From assembly GCA_905233425.1 (NCBI GenBank), contig CAJOEC010000013.1:1-55374 (forward strand): a DNA stretch of 55,374 nucleotides, written 5' to 3'. Positions 1 to 7,646 of this stretch are shown piece after piece. The position numbers and the translations under genes are program-made. The notes beneath the pieces are model-generated. The model was given only the letters and a program-made list of their open reading frames with translations. It was not told where the DNA came from and searched no databases. This DNA is from an uncultured Prevotella sp. (GTDB lineage: Bacteria; Bacteroidota; Bacteroidia; Bacteroidales; Bacteroidaceae). Positions within the stretch are counted from its first letter, which is position 1. Every line of letters begins with the position of its first letter.

Positions 1-123
1 TGCCTATCACAAAGCGTTGATACACAAAACTATAAAATGTCATCAGATAGCAAAATCTATGCCAAAGCAGATGTAGAGTAAATGAAAGAGCCCTATGCTA
101 TAGAGTAGAAAATGACAGGAAAA

Positions 124-155
124 TTTGGTGATTCCAACTAAAGTGTATAATTTTG
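124..155 (+). promoter_or_regulatory. Bacteroidetes promoter P1 upstream of first gene
   Basis: A TTTG at 124-127 is followed after 20 bp by TAATTTTG at 148-155. This is the canonical Bacteroidetes -33/-7 arrangement. It would start transcription near 160, giving a leader of about 90 nt before the chosen start codon at 250. Confidence 0.6.
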
Positions 156-183
156 CAGACATATTAGTGACATAATAATTATT

Positions 184-213
184 CTTGCTATGAAGACTTT
201 TGTTTTATCTTTG
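184..213 (+). promoter_or_regulatory. Second promoter P2, fixes start of first gene
   Basis: TATCTTTG at 206-213 followed by GCAC is a strong -7 box. CTTG at 184-187 could serve as a weak -33 with 18 bp spacing. The -7 box lies inside the longest possible open frame (ATG at 190), so that ATG cannot be used from this promoter. The start at 250 is favoured. Confidence 0.55.
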
Positions 214-249
214 CACTGTCTGGCTCATCTTAAAAAAACAATCAATATT

Positions 250-1260
250 ATGGAAAAAAGACTATTTACTATTATTGTGTCGGCAGTTGCAACGCTGGCT
301 GCCGCAGCCCAGGACGGGAGCCTTCCCCTTGTGGAGGAAGGCAGGACGTGGAACATTGTCGGTCTGCATCCAGGCGCCACCATTGAAGACTGCGACTACA
401 CAGACCTATATGGACGGCCTTGCGTTGGAAAACCACACCAATATGTGATTGAAGGCGATTCCGTAATCGAGGGGACAGCCTACAAGAGGTTGCGATGTGG
501 AGGAAAAACGACGACCTACATGCGTCAGGAAGGCCCGCGGGTTTATGTCTATTACTCTGGCGAGAGCCTCGCATACGATTTCAGCCTGAATGAGCGTGAC
601 ACGATTGATACCTTTGGAGGCAGACTGGTTGCAGACAAGGTGGACACCGTCAAAGTCAATGGTGTCTGCCGCCGCCGGCTGACGATGAACTGTATATCTG
701 AGTTTGGAGATGATGGTGGTGAATGGCTTGCAGACATCTGGGTTGAGGGCATTGGTGGTGCGGTTTCATCGCCCAGCCTTTTCCCGATGTGGGCGACAAC
801 CGGCAATTCAGCGAGGATGGAGAGTTGCCTGCAAGACGGAAATCTTCTGTTCTCGTGGGATGATTTCAAGGCTTCCGGCATTACGGCGGACGATGCCGGG
901 AAGTGCGCCACCCCCGCCATCGCCTACGACAACGGCAGGCTGCTGTTCTCCTGCGCGACGGAGGGTGCTGAGTGTGTCTACGAGATAAAGTGCGCCGACG
1001 CGGGCGGCGGGCGAGGCAACGAGGCAGTCCTTGGCCGCACCTACGAGATTAGCGTCCGTGCCACCCTCGATGGCTGGCATGACAGCGACGTAGCGGTGGC
1101 CACCATCGGGTGGCGCAACGGCCGCCCTGTTATGGAGGGCTTCAGCAGCGTCACGATGGATGCCGGCGACGGCAGCGCCGACGTGAACGGCGACGGCGCG
1201 GTCGACGTGGCCGACATCGCAGGCGTCATCGCTGTCATGGCGGAGAAAGCGTCTGAGTAG
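250..1260 (+). CDS. Secreted protein with C-terminal half-dockerin motif
   Basis: This is a protein of unknown function, 336 residues from the ATG at 250. That start is chosen because it opens a signal peptide (MEKRLFTIIVSAVATLAAAA, cleavage near AAAQ-D) and because a -7 promoter box lies inside the longer frame from 190. The middle, about residues 25-205, is beta-rich with no family I recognise. A segment at about 225-295 (CATPAIAYDNGRLLF...YEISVRATLDGW) resembles the Ig/FN3-like tail found on many Prevotella secreted proteins. The C-terminus carries one DVNGDGAVDVADI element, half of a type I dockerin calcium loop. The same motif occurs twice on the PL1 lyase at 21025-23388. It is presumably exported; the role of the half dockerin is not clear. 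It stands alone, followed by about 1.3 kb without genes. Confidence 0.7.
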   Translation: MEKRLFTIIVSAVATLAAAAQDGSLPLVEEGRTWNIVGLHPGATIEDCDYTDLYGRPCVGKPHQYVIEGDSVIEGTAYKRLRCGGKTTTYMRQEGPRVYVYYSGESLAYDFSLNERDTIDTFGGRLVADKVDTVKVNGVCRRRLTMNCISEFGDDGGEWLADIWVEGIGGAVSSPSLFPMWATTGNSARMESCLQDGNLLFSWDDFKASGITADDAGKCATPAIAYDNGRLLFSCATEGAECVYEIKCADAGGGRGNEAVLGRTYEISVRATLDGWHDSDVAVATIGWRNGRPVMEGFSSVTMDAGDGSADVNGDGAVDVADIAGVIAVMAEKASE

Positions 1261-1288
1261 GCGACGTTGCCAGTCTCTCTTTCTTTAA

Positions 1289-1460
1289 CCTATAATTATC
1301 GTGTAATTGAACATTAATGTCTCATTAATAATTTGTGCACAGCAATTAATGTATAATTAATGTTCAATTACATGGCAATTATATGTTAAGAACAAAAACA
1401 TGAAGCAATGTTCACGGTGCTGTCGTGGTTGTCAGTGCCCCTTGCGGGGCATCGGGCTGG
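1289..1460. repeat. AT-rich inverted-repeat element, copy 1
   Basis: A 17-bp perfect inverted repeat has arms at 1302-1318 (starting TGTAATTGAACATT) and 1356-1372, with a 37-nt spacer. It extends imperfectly to about 30 bp per arm (1289-1318 and 1356-1385). A GC-rich tail after the right arm, ending in GGGGCATCGGGCTGG near 1460, is shared with copy 2. It looks like a non-autonomous MITE-like element; no transposase is present. Confidence 0.75.
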
Positions 1461-1497
1461 CACGGGGCCTGCCCCTACACCGGGCTATGGGGCGGAC

Positions 1498-1517
1498 GCG
1501 ACACGTCGCGTCCCTAC
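1498..1517. repeat. Isolated GCGACACGTCGC palindrome
   Basis: This is a single copy of the hairpin core (CGCGAC-AC-GTCGCG followed by TCCCTAC) that is amplified in the tandem array at 1827-2219. It sits in the 200 bp between the two AT-rich elements. Confidence 0.7.
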
Positions 1518-1561
1518 AGGATGGTGGAAATTTTTAGTTTAATTCTTTTTCCGCTTTTTCC

Positions 1562-1592
1562 TTGAGTGTTACTCAGAAAAGCGGTAACTTTG
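1562..1592 (+). promoter_or_regulatory. Orphan promoter without a downstream gene
   Basis: TAACTTTG at 1585-1592, followed by CACC, is a good Bacteroidetes -7 box, with TTGA at 1562-1565 as a possible -33 (19 bp spacing). An A-rich leader leads to an ATG at 1632, but the frame stops after three codons (M-F-P). AT-rich repeat copy 2 follows within about 35 bp. It is either the relic of a gene displaced by repeats or the promoter of a short non-coding transcript. Confidence 0.45.
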
Positions 1593-1665
1593 CACCGTTG
1601 AAACAAAAACATATAATAACTAATTATAATAATGTTTCCATAACAATTCAATGCGTTTGGTCTGA

Positions 1666-1838
1666 CATGTAATTGCCATGTAATTGAACATTAATTTCTC
1701 ATTAATTATTTTGTGCGCAGCAATTAATGTATAATTAATGTTCAATTACATGACAATTATATGTTAAGAACAAAAACATGAAGCAATGTTCATGGTGCTG
1801 TCGTGGTTGCCAGTGCCCCTTGCGGGGCATCGGGCTGG
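1666..1838. repeat. AT-rich inverted-repeat element, copy 2
   Basis: This is a second copy of the element at 1289-1460. The arms are 1666-1695 and 1734-1763, about 30 bp each with few mismatches. The rightward tail is the same, including the ATGAAGCAATGTTCA segment and the GGGGCATCGGGCTGG end. The tail runs directly into the 49-bp tandem array. Confidence 0.75.
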
Positions 1839-2219
1839 CTCAGGGCGGACGCGACACGTCGCGTTCCTACTGGGTCATCGGGCTGGTACGGGGGCGGACG
1901 CGACACGTCGCGTCCCTACTGGGTCATCGGGCTGGTATGGGGGCGGACGGACGCGACACGTCGCGTCCCTACTGGGTCATCGGGCTGGTACGGGGGCGGA
2001 CGCGACACGTCGCGTTCCTACTGGGTCATCGGGCTGGCACGGGGGTGGACGCGACACGTCGCGTCCCTACTGGGTCATCGGGCTGGCACGGGGGTGGACG
2101 CGACACGTCGCGTCCCTACTGGGTCATCGGGCTGGTACGGGGGCGGACGCGACACGTCGCGTCCCTACTGGGTCATCGGGCTGGCACGGGGGTGGACGCG
2201 ACACGTCGCGTCCCTACTG
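1827..2219. repeat. 49-bp tandem repeat array, eight units
   Basis: Eight units each contain GCGACACGTCGCG. The core starts at 1851, 1900, 1953, 2002, 2051, 2100, 2149 and 2198, so spacing is 49 bp except one of 53 caused by a duplicated GGAC. Each unit joins a hairpin (CGCGAC/GTCGCG) to CCTACTGGGTCATCGGGCTGG. Units differ at only a few positions (C/T in GCGTyCC, T/C in GGyACGG). Because 49 is not a multiple of three and the unit has no stop, all three forward frames stay open for about 180-210 codons. I do not regard these as genes. There are no unique spacers, so it is not CRISPR. Confidence 0.9.
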
Positions 2220-2232
2220 TGCGGGTCATGGG

Positions 2233-2334
2233 GAGTTCGCAGAAAAGGGGCCTGGGAGGACTTGGAGTTCGCGCCGGGCGAACTGTCAGTCCGCACGGCG
2301 CGAACTCACAGTTCGCCCGGCGCGAACTTTTTGG
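2233..2334. repeat. GTTCGC/GCGAAC palindrome cluster, copy A
   Basis: Successive short palindromes of the form AGTTCGCgcc-gggCGAACT and AGTCCGC-...-GCGAACT end in GCGAACTTTTTGG at 2322-2334. Related clusters occur at 20272-20379 and 38186-38292. The left end of this copy lacks the CCAAAAAG flank seen in copy B and may be truncated. Confidence 0.75.
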
Positions 2335-2446
2335 GGTCTCGGAGGGGGTGACGAGTGTGGCGGACGAGGAGGACTGAATTGTTACCGAAATCCGCCTTTT
2401 CTGCTAAAAAAAACTAAATAGTGTGGGCGTTTTCATGATTTCTTTG

Positions 2447-2454
2447 TACCTTTG
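2447..2454 (+). promoter_or_regulatory. rplY promoter -7 box
   Basis: TACCTTTG at 2447-2454 is followed by CACCC. No clear TTTG lies at the expected -33 distance. The leader to the rplY start at 2597 is long (about 140 nt) and contains three copies of GTGCATAG-like sequence (about 2488-2516), a feature of unknown role. Confidence 0.6.
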
Positions 2455-2596
2455 CACCCGCTTTTCGGAAAGCACCCGAGAAATTAAGTGCATAGTGCAT
2501 GGTTCAAAGTGCATAGTTGAACAGTTTTATCGTGTGATGGCGAATTAAGCAATTAATTAATTATCAACAACTTAATTTAGAGTAACACAAAAAGTT

Positions 2597-3199
2597 ATGA
2601 GAGAAATCACAATCAACGGCCAGAAGCGTGAGGCTACTGGCAAGAAGGCATCGAAGATGATGCGCAAGGAGGGTCTGGTGCCCTGTAACCTGTATGGTGA
2701 GAAGAAGGACGGCAAGGGTCTGCCCGAGGCTGTGGCCTTCAGCGTTCCCTTCACCGAAATCCGCAAGGCTGTCTACACCCCGCATGTCTACGTGGTGAAC
2801 ATCATCCTCGACGGCAAGCCCCACAAGGCAATCATGAAGGAGCTGCAGTTCCACCCCACGACCGACGCTCTGCTGCATGCCGACTTCTACGAGGTGACGG
2901 AGACGAAGCCCATCACTGTGGGCATCCCCGTGAAGCTCAACGGTCTGGCTCAGGGTGTGCGCGACGGTGGTAAGCTGAACCTCTCGATCCGCAAGATCGA
3001 CGTCACCGCTCCTTACGGCAAGATACCCGAGATACTTGACATCGACGTCACCAACCTCGGCCTGGGCAAGGCCATCAAGGTGGGCGAACTGAGCTTCGAG
3101 GGACTCACACTGGCTACTCCCGCTCAGGTTGTCGTCTGCTCGGTGAAGGAGACCCGCGCATCGAAGAGCGCCGCCGCTGCCGCCGAGGCCGCACAGTAA
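2597..3199 (+). CDS. rplY: 50S ribosomal protein L25 (CTC family)
   Basis: Ribosomal protein L25/CTC binds 5S rRNA in the large subunit. The 200-residue product is the long form: an N-terminal L25 domain at about 1-90 (MREITINGQKREATGKK start, RKEGLVPCNLYG) and a C-terminal TL5-type beta domain at about 95-185. It ends in a low-complexity Ala/Glu tail (SAAAAAEAAQ) of the kind Bacteroidetes L25 proteins carry. The ATG at 2597 is preceded by an A-rich leader and fits the family start. pth follows 3 bp downstream on the same strand, and this rplY-pth pairing is common in bacteria, so the two are probably cotranscribed. Confidence 0.95.
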   Translation: MREITINGQKREATGKKASKMMRKEGLVPCNLYGEKKDGKGLPEAVAFSVPFTEIRKAVYTPHVYVVNIILDGKPHKAIMKELQFHPTTDALLHADFYEVTETKPITVGIPVKLNGLAQGVRDGGKLNLSIRKIDVTAPYGKIPEILDIDVTNLGLGKAIKVGELSFEGLTLATPAQVVVCSVKETRASKSAAAAAEAAQ

Positions 3200-3202
3200 T
3201 AT

Positions 3203-3814
3203 ATGGACAAATACTTGATTGTTGGGCTGGGCAACCCTGGTGCAGAATACGCCGGCACCCGCCACAATACTGGCTACATGGTGTTGGATGCCTTTGCGAA
3301 GGCATCCAATGCTGTTTTCAGCGACCGCCGTTACGGCTACGTGGCCGAGGTGTCGCTGAAGGGGCGGAAGGTGTTCCTGCTGAAGCCCACCACGTATATG
3401 AACCTGAGCGGCAACGCCGTGCGCTACTGGCTGCAGAAAGAGAACATCGACCAGCAGCGCCTTCTTGTCGTCAGCGACGACGTGGCGCTGCCCCTGGGCG
3501 AATTCCGGCTGAAGGCTAACGGCAGCAACGGTGGCCACAACGGTCTGGGGCACATTCAGCAGCTGATAGGCCAGCAGTATGCCCGTCTGCGCATGGGGAT
3601 AGGCAACGACTATCCCCAGGGCGGACAGATCGACTGGGTGCTGGGCCGGTTCAGCGACGATGACCTGGCCGCGCTGAAACCCCGCATAGAGCTGGCTGCC
3701 GAGATTGTGAAGAGCTTCGTGCTGGCCGGTATCGACGTGACCATGAACCAGTATAACAGACTGGGGAAGCAAAAGACCCTCCCCCCTGCCCCTCCCTGTG
3801 AGGGAGGGGAGTAG
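3203..3814 (+). CDS. pth: Peptidyl-tRNA hydrolase
   Basis: Pth cleaves peptidyl-tRNAs dropped by ribosomes, recycling the tRNA. The 203-residue sequence shows the family core: [19 protein letters not shown] with catalytic His21, then [10 protein letters not shown] and the [10 protein letters not shown] segment bearing the conserved Asp. Homology should end around [11 protein letters not shown]. The last 14 or so codons ([12 protein letters not shown]) are a translation of an inverted-repeat arm at 3774-3814 and are probably not part of the ancestral protein. The gene is 3 bp from rplY and 23 bp before the S4-domain gene, whose first codons carry the other arm. Confidence 0.95.
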   Translation: MDKYLIVGLGNPGAEYAGTRHNTGYMVLDAFAKASNAVFSDRRYGYVAEVSLKGRKVFLLKPTTYMNLSGNAVRYWLQKENIDQQRLLVVSDDVALPLGEFRLKANGSNGGHNGLGHIQQLIGQQYARLRMGIGNDYPQGGQIDWVLGRFSDDDLAALKPRIELAAEIVKSFVLAGIDVTMNQYNRLGKQKTLPPAPPCEGGE

Positions 3815-3908
3815 TTACATCTCCATATTATTTTATTATGTCGAAGAAAGAATCAGATAGCAAGGTGTCTACTCCCCTCCATAACAGGGATGGGCAGGGG
3901 GAGGGTCT
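3774..3908. repeat. Inverted repeat with both arms inside genes
   Basis: The arm at 3774-3814 (begins AGACCCTCCCCCC, ends GGGGAGTAG) is the reverse complement of 3869-3908 apart from one indel and a few mismatches, about 40 bp each with a 54-bp spacer. The left arm codes for the last residues of Pth and supplies its TAG stop. The right arm codes for residues about 11-24 of the S4-domain protein. Each arm has an inner hairpin (CCCTCCCTG/gagggaggg type). Confidence 0.85.
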
Positions 3909-4341
3909 CCATGGGCTTGCCCGTCTTGACAAGTGGCTGTGGTCGGCCCGCATATTCAAGACCCGCACCATCGCCTCAGACGCCTGCAAGAACGGGCGCG
4001 TGGCCGTGAACGATGTTAATGTTAAGCCGTCGCGCATGGTGAAGGTGGGCGACGTGGTCAGTGTGCGCAAGCCGCCGGTGACCTACTCCTTCCGCATACT
4101 CAAGACCATTGAACAGCGTGTGGGGGCGAAGATGCTGCCCGACATCTACGAGAACATAACCCCGCAGGACCAGTACGACCTGTTGGAGATGAACCGCATA
4201 GGCGGATTCGTGGGTCGTGCCCGTGGCATGGGCCGTCCTACTAAGAAAGACCGTCGGCAGATGGATGCCTTCGTAGGCCCGGCAATGGAAGACTTCGGAG
4301 GCTTTGACTTCGACAGCTGGGACGATGATGAATGTGATTAA
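3838..4341 (+). CDS. S4-domain RNA-binding protein (Hsp15-like)
   Basis: This protein belongs to the Hsp15/HslR-like S4 family. In E. coli, Hsp15 binds free 50S subunits carrying stalled nascent chains; that function here is inferred. The S4 domain runs from about residue 26 (LARLDKWLWSARIFKTRT) through RVAVNDVNVKPSRMVKVGDVV. A basic stretch follows (GFVGRARGMGRPTKKDRRQ), then an acidic tail (FDSWDDDECD). Residues about 11-24 are encoded by a repeat arm shared in inverted orientation with the end of pth. The natural N-terminus may therefore have been only about 10 residues, or may have begun at a later codon. It is in the same orientation as rplY and pth and probably in one transcript. Confidence 0.85.
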   Translation: MSKKESDSKVSTPLHNRDGQGEGLHGLARLDKWLWSARIFKTRTIASDACKNGRVAVNDVNVKPSRMVKVGDVVSVRKPPVTYSFRILKTIEQRVGAKMLPDIYENITPQDQYDLLEMNRIGGFVGRARGMGRPTKKDRRQMDAFVGPAMEDFGGFDFDSWDDDECD

Positions 4342-4343
4342 CG

Positions 4344-4404
4344 ACCACAGATTACACAGATTGCTACGCGCAGCAAAATCCGTGAAATCCGTGTAATCTG
4401 TGGT
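4344..4404. repeat. Near-perfect palindrome (CACAGATTACAC family)
   Basis: 4344-4362 (ACCACAGATTACACAGATT) pairs with 4386-4404, 18 of 19 bases. The 23-nt spacer contains GCGCAGC. It lies exactly between the S4 gene and the exchanger gene, and could act as a weak terminator or mRNA stabiliser. Similar sequences are common as dispersed repeats in Bacteroidetes. Confidence 0.75.
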
Positions 4405-4418
4405 AGAAAAAAACATCA

Positions 4419-5441
4419 ATGTTAATAGACTGCTTATTGATAGTATTAGGCGTGGCAATGGTGCTTCGCGGTGCCGACCGCCTGACGGAGGGGGCCGCCG
4501 CGTTGGCCCGCAGGATGAACATCTCTGAGATGGTCATAGGCCTTACCATCGTCGCCGCTGGCACGTCGGCGCCTGAGTTGTTCGTCAGCGTGGTGTCGGC
4601 TCTAAACGGCACACCCGACCTTGCCGTGGGCAATGTGGTGGGGTCGAACATCATGAACACTCTGGTAATTGTCGGTGTCACGGCTATGGTGGCTCCCATC
4701 GTAGTCAGCCGTTCAACGGTGAGGAAGGACATGCCCTTCACCGCCGGTGCCACTCTGTTGCTGGCCATTCTCTGCCTCGACGGCCTTGGCAGCCTTTCTT
4801 TGCGCGGTAACATGATCAGCCGCATTGACGGTATATTGCTGCTGGCAGCCTTCACAATGTTCATGGTGTACACCTTCAGCGTGGTGCGGAAGGGTAGGGG
4901 AGGCGTATCTGGCACAGAGGGCTTGGATGGCACGAGCGGGCCGATACCTGAGTCTGACCCCGCTGAGACATCGCAGCAGCTGCCCGTGTGGAAGGCGCTG
5001 CTCTTTGTGGCCTTGGGCCTGGCGTTTCTCATTGTCGGTTCCAACTTCTTCGTCGATTCGGCCACGTCGGTGGCAGCGGCGCTTGGTGTGAGCCAGAGCG
5101 TCATCGGACTGACAATAGTGGCTGGCGGCACCTCGCTGCCCGAACTGGCTACGAGCGTTGTGGCGGCAAAGAAGGGGCAGTCGGCGCTGGCCATTGGCAA
5201 CGTCATCGGCTCAAACGTGTTCAACATCCTCCTGATTCTCGGTCTCACAGCCACCATCTGCCCCATGCAGATAGGCGGCATCACCATCCTCGACATGGCC
5301 ACGATGCTCGTCTCAATAGCGGTGTTGTGGCTCTTCTCCTCAACCAAGCTCACTGTGGAGCGCTGGGAAGGCGCCGTCCTCACCCTCGGCTATGCCGCCT
5401 ATCTGGCCTGGCTGTTAAAGCTTGCTATTGTGCCTGAGTAA
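4419..5441 (+). CDS. Calcium/sodium antiporter (CaCA family)
   Basis: This is an inner-membrane K+-dependent Na+/Ca2+-exchanger-like protein (YrbG type), 340 residues, about ten membrane segments. The two internally repeated alpha motifs are clear. Alpha-1 is GTSAPELFVSVVSAL followed by GNVVGSNIMNTL, starting near residue 48. Alpha-2 is GTSLPELATSVVAAKKG followed by GNVIGSNVFNILLILG, near residue 230. A hydrophilic loop of about 40 residues between the halves (GRGGVSGTEGLDG...) is cytosolic in the family. The last 27 bp overlap convergently with the WecA-like gene on the other strand. It marks the end of the housekeeping block and the edge of the polysaccharide locus. Confidence 0.92.
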   Translation: MLIDCLLIVLGVAMVLRGADRLTEGAAALARRMNISEMVIGLTIVAAGTSAPELFVSVVSALNGTPDLAVGNVVGSNIMNTLVIVGVTAMVAPIVVSRSTVRKDMPFTAGATLLLAILCLDGLGSLSLRGNMISRIDGILLLAAFTMFMVYTFSVVRKGRGGVSGTEGLDGTSGPIPESDPAETSQQLPVWKALLFVALGLAFLIVGSNFFVDSATSVAAALGVSQSVIGLTIVAGGTSLPELATSVVAAKKGQSALAIGNVIGSNVFNILLILGLTATICPMQIGGITILDMATMLVSIAVLWLFSSTKLTVERWEGAVLTLGYAAYLAWLLKLAIVPE

Positions 5442-6512
5442 CCGGAAAATGCCGTAAGTGGTGCCGATGCCAAAAACAACCACTCCATAAAGCTGCCATT
5501 CTATCGGCAGATGCGACATCCTTATAATGAGCCAGACGAAGAATACCATGATATTTAGGATAATCTCCAAGAGGGATGCCTCCAAGTGGTGAAAGCCATA
5601 GCCGATGAAGGCATGATGAAGATGGGTCCTATCTGCGGTGAAGGGTGAAACACCCCGAACCATGCGGCCCACCATTACCCTAAGGGTGTCGAACACAGGT
5701 ATTGCAAGTATGGCAAGCGCAAAGGCAAAAAAACAGAACTCATTCTCGTCGAATCGTTTTACAGCACGAGAGTCGTGAGTAAACACAGACAGCAACATGT
5801 CACAGATGGCAATGCCCAACATCATAGTGCCGGCATCGCCAATGAACATCTTGGACTTACGGCTGAACACGTTCATCACAAAGAACGGAATGAGTCCGCC
5901 AATAACCGATATGCCCATGGCTGAGCGGACAAAATCGTGAGAATTGAAAGACAACCACGACAAGAAAGCAAATATAATGATACAAAGGCCCGAAGAGAGC
6001 CCGTCAATACCGTCAATCATATTGATTGCATTGATGATACCCACGCAGGTCATCACCGTCAGCGGCCATGCTATCCAGGGCGATATCTCGTGGATTCCCC
6101 ATAAGCTGTGGAAGTCGTTGATTCCATAGCCATTGACTAAGGCGAGAGCAACGACCACGACAATTTCAATGCAGAATTTCCTCATTGCCGGCAAATCATG
6201 CATATCGTCGTATGCCCCAACAGCCAGCATCACAATCATAGCCGTCATAACCGGTAATATCGGAGTAATGTCGCGGACGAAAAAATAGCATAACACCCCC
6301 ATGACAGTGCCTATGAATACCACAAAGCCTCCCATGACAGGTACTGGTGTACGTTGCAACTTGCGCTCGTCGGGATTGTCAAAGATTTTGTATTTCCGGG
6401 CAAAAGCAAGAATGGGCTTGTAAACCAGCGAGGACACAAGCAGCGAAAGCGCAAAGACTAATAGAATCGGATAAATGTCGTGTCTCATGTTAAGTTCTAA
6501 CATTGTCTGCAT
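5415..6512 (-). CDS. Undecaprenyl-phosphate sugar-1-P transferase (WecA/TagO-like)
   Basis: This is a polytopic membrane enzyme of the MraY/WecA family. It starts lipid-linked glycan synthesis by moving a sugar-1-phosphate (usually GlcNAc-1-P) from a UDP-sugar to undecaprenyl phosphate. Diagnostic motifs are present: DNPDERKLQ near the start, the Mg-binding pair DDMHD, NAINMIDGIDGLSSG, GDAGTMMLG and the HLHHAF loop. About ten or eleven membrane segments are visible. Length is 365 residues from the ATG at 6512. An ATG at 6488 (MRHDIYPILL) begins just before the first helix and is equally possible. The start lies 3 bp after the stop of the preceding glycosyltransferase, so it is the last gene of the minus-strand polysaccharide operon. 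Confidence 0.92.
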   Translation of the reverse strand: MQTMLELNMRHDIYPILLVFALSLLVSSLVYKPILAFARKYKIFDNPDERKLQRTPVPVMGGFVVFIGTVMGVLCYFFVRDITPILPVMTAMIVMLAVGAYDDMHDLPAMRKFCIEIVVVVALALVNGYGINDFHSLWGIHEISPWIAWPLTVMTCVGIINAINMIDGIDGLSSGLCIIIFAFLSWLSFNSHDFVRSAMGISVIGGLIPFFVMNVFSRKSKMFIGDAGTMMLGIAICDMLLSVFTHDSRAVKRFDENEFCFFAFALAILAIPVFDTLRVMVGRMVRGVSPFTADRTHLHHAFIGYGFHHLEASLLEIILNIMVFFVWLIIRMSHLPIEWQLYGVVVFGIGTTYGIFRLLRHNSKL

Positions 6513-6515
6513 GTG

Positions 6516-7637
6516 TTATCGATTATTCTTTCTTACGATTTGCTCCAAATATGCTTCGTATTTCTTTGCCACTTTATCCCAAGTATATTTTCCAAGAATT
6601 TTCTTATAGTTGTTTTCGACAAAACCACGCATTTGCGCTGGTTCAGCGATAGCATGCTCAATGGCTTCTGTCAAATCTTCCTTATTCTCTGGTCTTACGT
6701 AAATAGCATCTTCGCCGAGAAACTCTCGATTTGCCTCAATATCAGATGCAATCACCGGCAACTTATAAGATGCCGCCTCCATCAGCACGATACTTAGTCC
6801 CTCAATAGTAGACGGTATGCAGAAGCAATACGCATTGCGCAATAACTGCTCCTTGTCATTTCCATAAACAGGACCTGTAAAGACAATGTCACCACAGTCT
6901 TTTGCCATCTCGTGCAGGCTCCCTACATAGTTGAGCATAGCATCGTTTCCTCCAGCAACCACCAATTTATATCCTTCATGGCGGGATGCCATAAACGCCT
7001 GGATCAGATAGTCTGGGTTTTTGTCTTGCACAATTCTCCCCATGAAAAGGAAGAACTTCTGTGGCTCCAAATGATGTTGCATCAGGATTTCGCTGTCATA
7101 CGAATGTTCAAGGTCTGGTATGTTTACTGCCCCAGGAATGCATACACTCTCGCGTCCGTACTCTTTACGGAAATAATCCACTTGTCCCTCGCTACACATT
7201 ATAAGGTGTTGGTTGAGCCACGCCGTAAATCTCTCCATTATTTTCAACACCTTCTGTTCAAACGGAGAGTATTTGCTACGTTGCCATTCCAAACCGTGCC
7301 CTTCCATCAAAGATGGTATACCGAATAATCGGGGAATCCAGCACCATAGTGACGGTGGCCAGGCATTATAGTGTATCATGCTTACTCCTTTTTCACAAAA
7401 CAGAGTTCGCAGAGTCGCTTTCAGTCCACACAACGGCTTGCATATCAGATTGCTTTTTGGCCCAGAGTGAAAAATCACCTTCACTCCGTCAAACATTTTA
7501 ACTTCATAGTGGTCGCTCTCGCACCAGACAATACACTCATGCCCCAACCGTGATAATTCACGTGTCAGGTTGAGCATATAGTTCTCTATGCCACCTAAAA
7601 GGTGGATGTCCCTACCACCAATAAAGACAATCTTCAT
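6516..7637 (-). CDS. Glycosyltransferase family 4 protein
   Basis: This is a retaining GT-B glycosyltransferase (GT4), 373 residues, cytoplasmic or peripheral membrane. The N-terminal domain opens with MKIVFIGGRDIHLLGGIENY, the glycine-rich acceptor-side loop. The C-terminal donor-binding domain has FLFMGRIVQDKNPDYLI and the EGLSIVLMEAAS segment with the E-x7-E motif. Sugar specificity cannot be read from sequence. It starts 9 bp after the stop of the radical SAM gene and ends 3 bp before the WecA-like gene. All three probably share the internal promoter near 8740. Confidence 0.88.
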   Translation of the reverse strand: MKIVFIGGRDIHLLGGIENYMLNLTRELSRLGHECIVWCESDHYEVKMFDGVKVIFHSGPKSNLICKPLCGLKATLRTLFCEKGVSMIHYNAWPPSLWCWIPRLFGIPSLMEGHGLEWQRSKYSPFEQKVLKIMERFTAWLNQHLIMCSEGQVDYFRKEYGRESVCIPGAVNIPDLEHSYDSEILMQHHLEPQKFFLFMGRIVQDKNPDYLIQAFMASRHEGYKLVVAGGNDAMLNYVGSLHEMAKDCGDIVFTGPVYGNDKEQLLRNAYCFCIPSTIEGLSIVLMEAASYKLPVIASDIEANREFLGEDAIYVRPENKEDLTEAIEHAIAEPAQMRGFVENNYKKILGKYTWDKVAKKYEAYLEQIVRKNNR

Positions 7638-7646
7638 ATACCGGCA

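Noticed and set aside
1827..2219. CRISPR array
   Set aside because: The units are contiguous 49-bp repeats without variable spacers, and no cas genes lie in the window.
1778..2421. Three overlapping open frames of 182-211 codons on the plus strand
   Set aside because: They arise from the 49-bp tandem repeat, which has no stop in any frame. The three frames give shifted versions of the same repeat peptide, and none has a credible start region or known domain.
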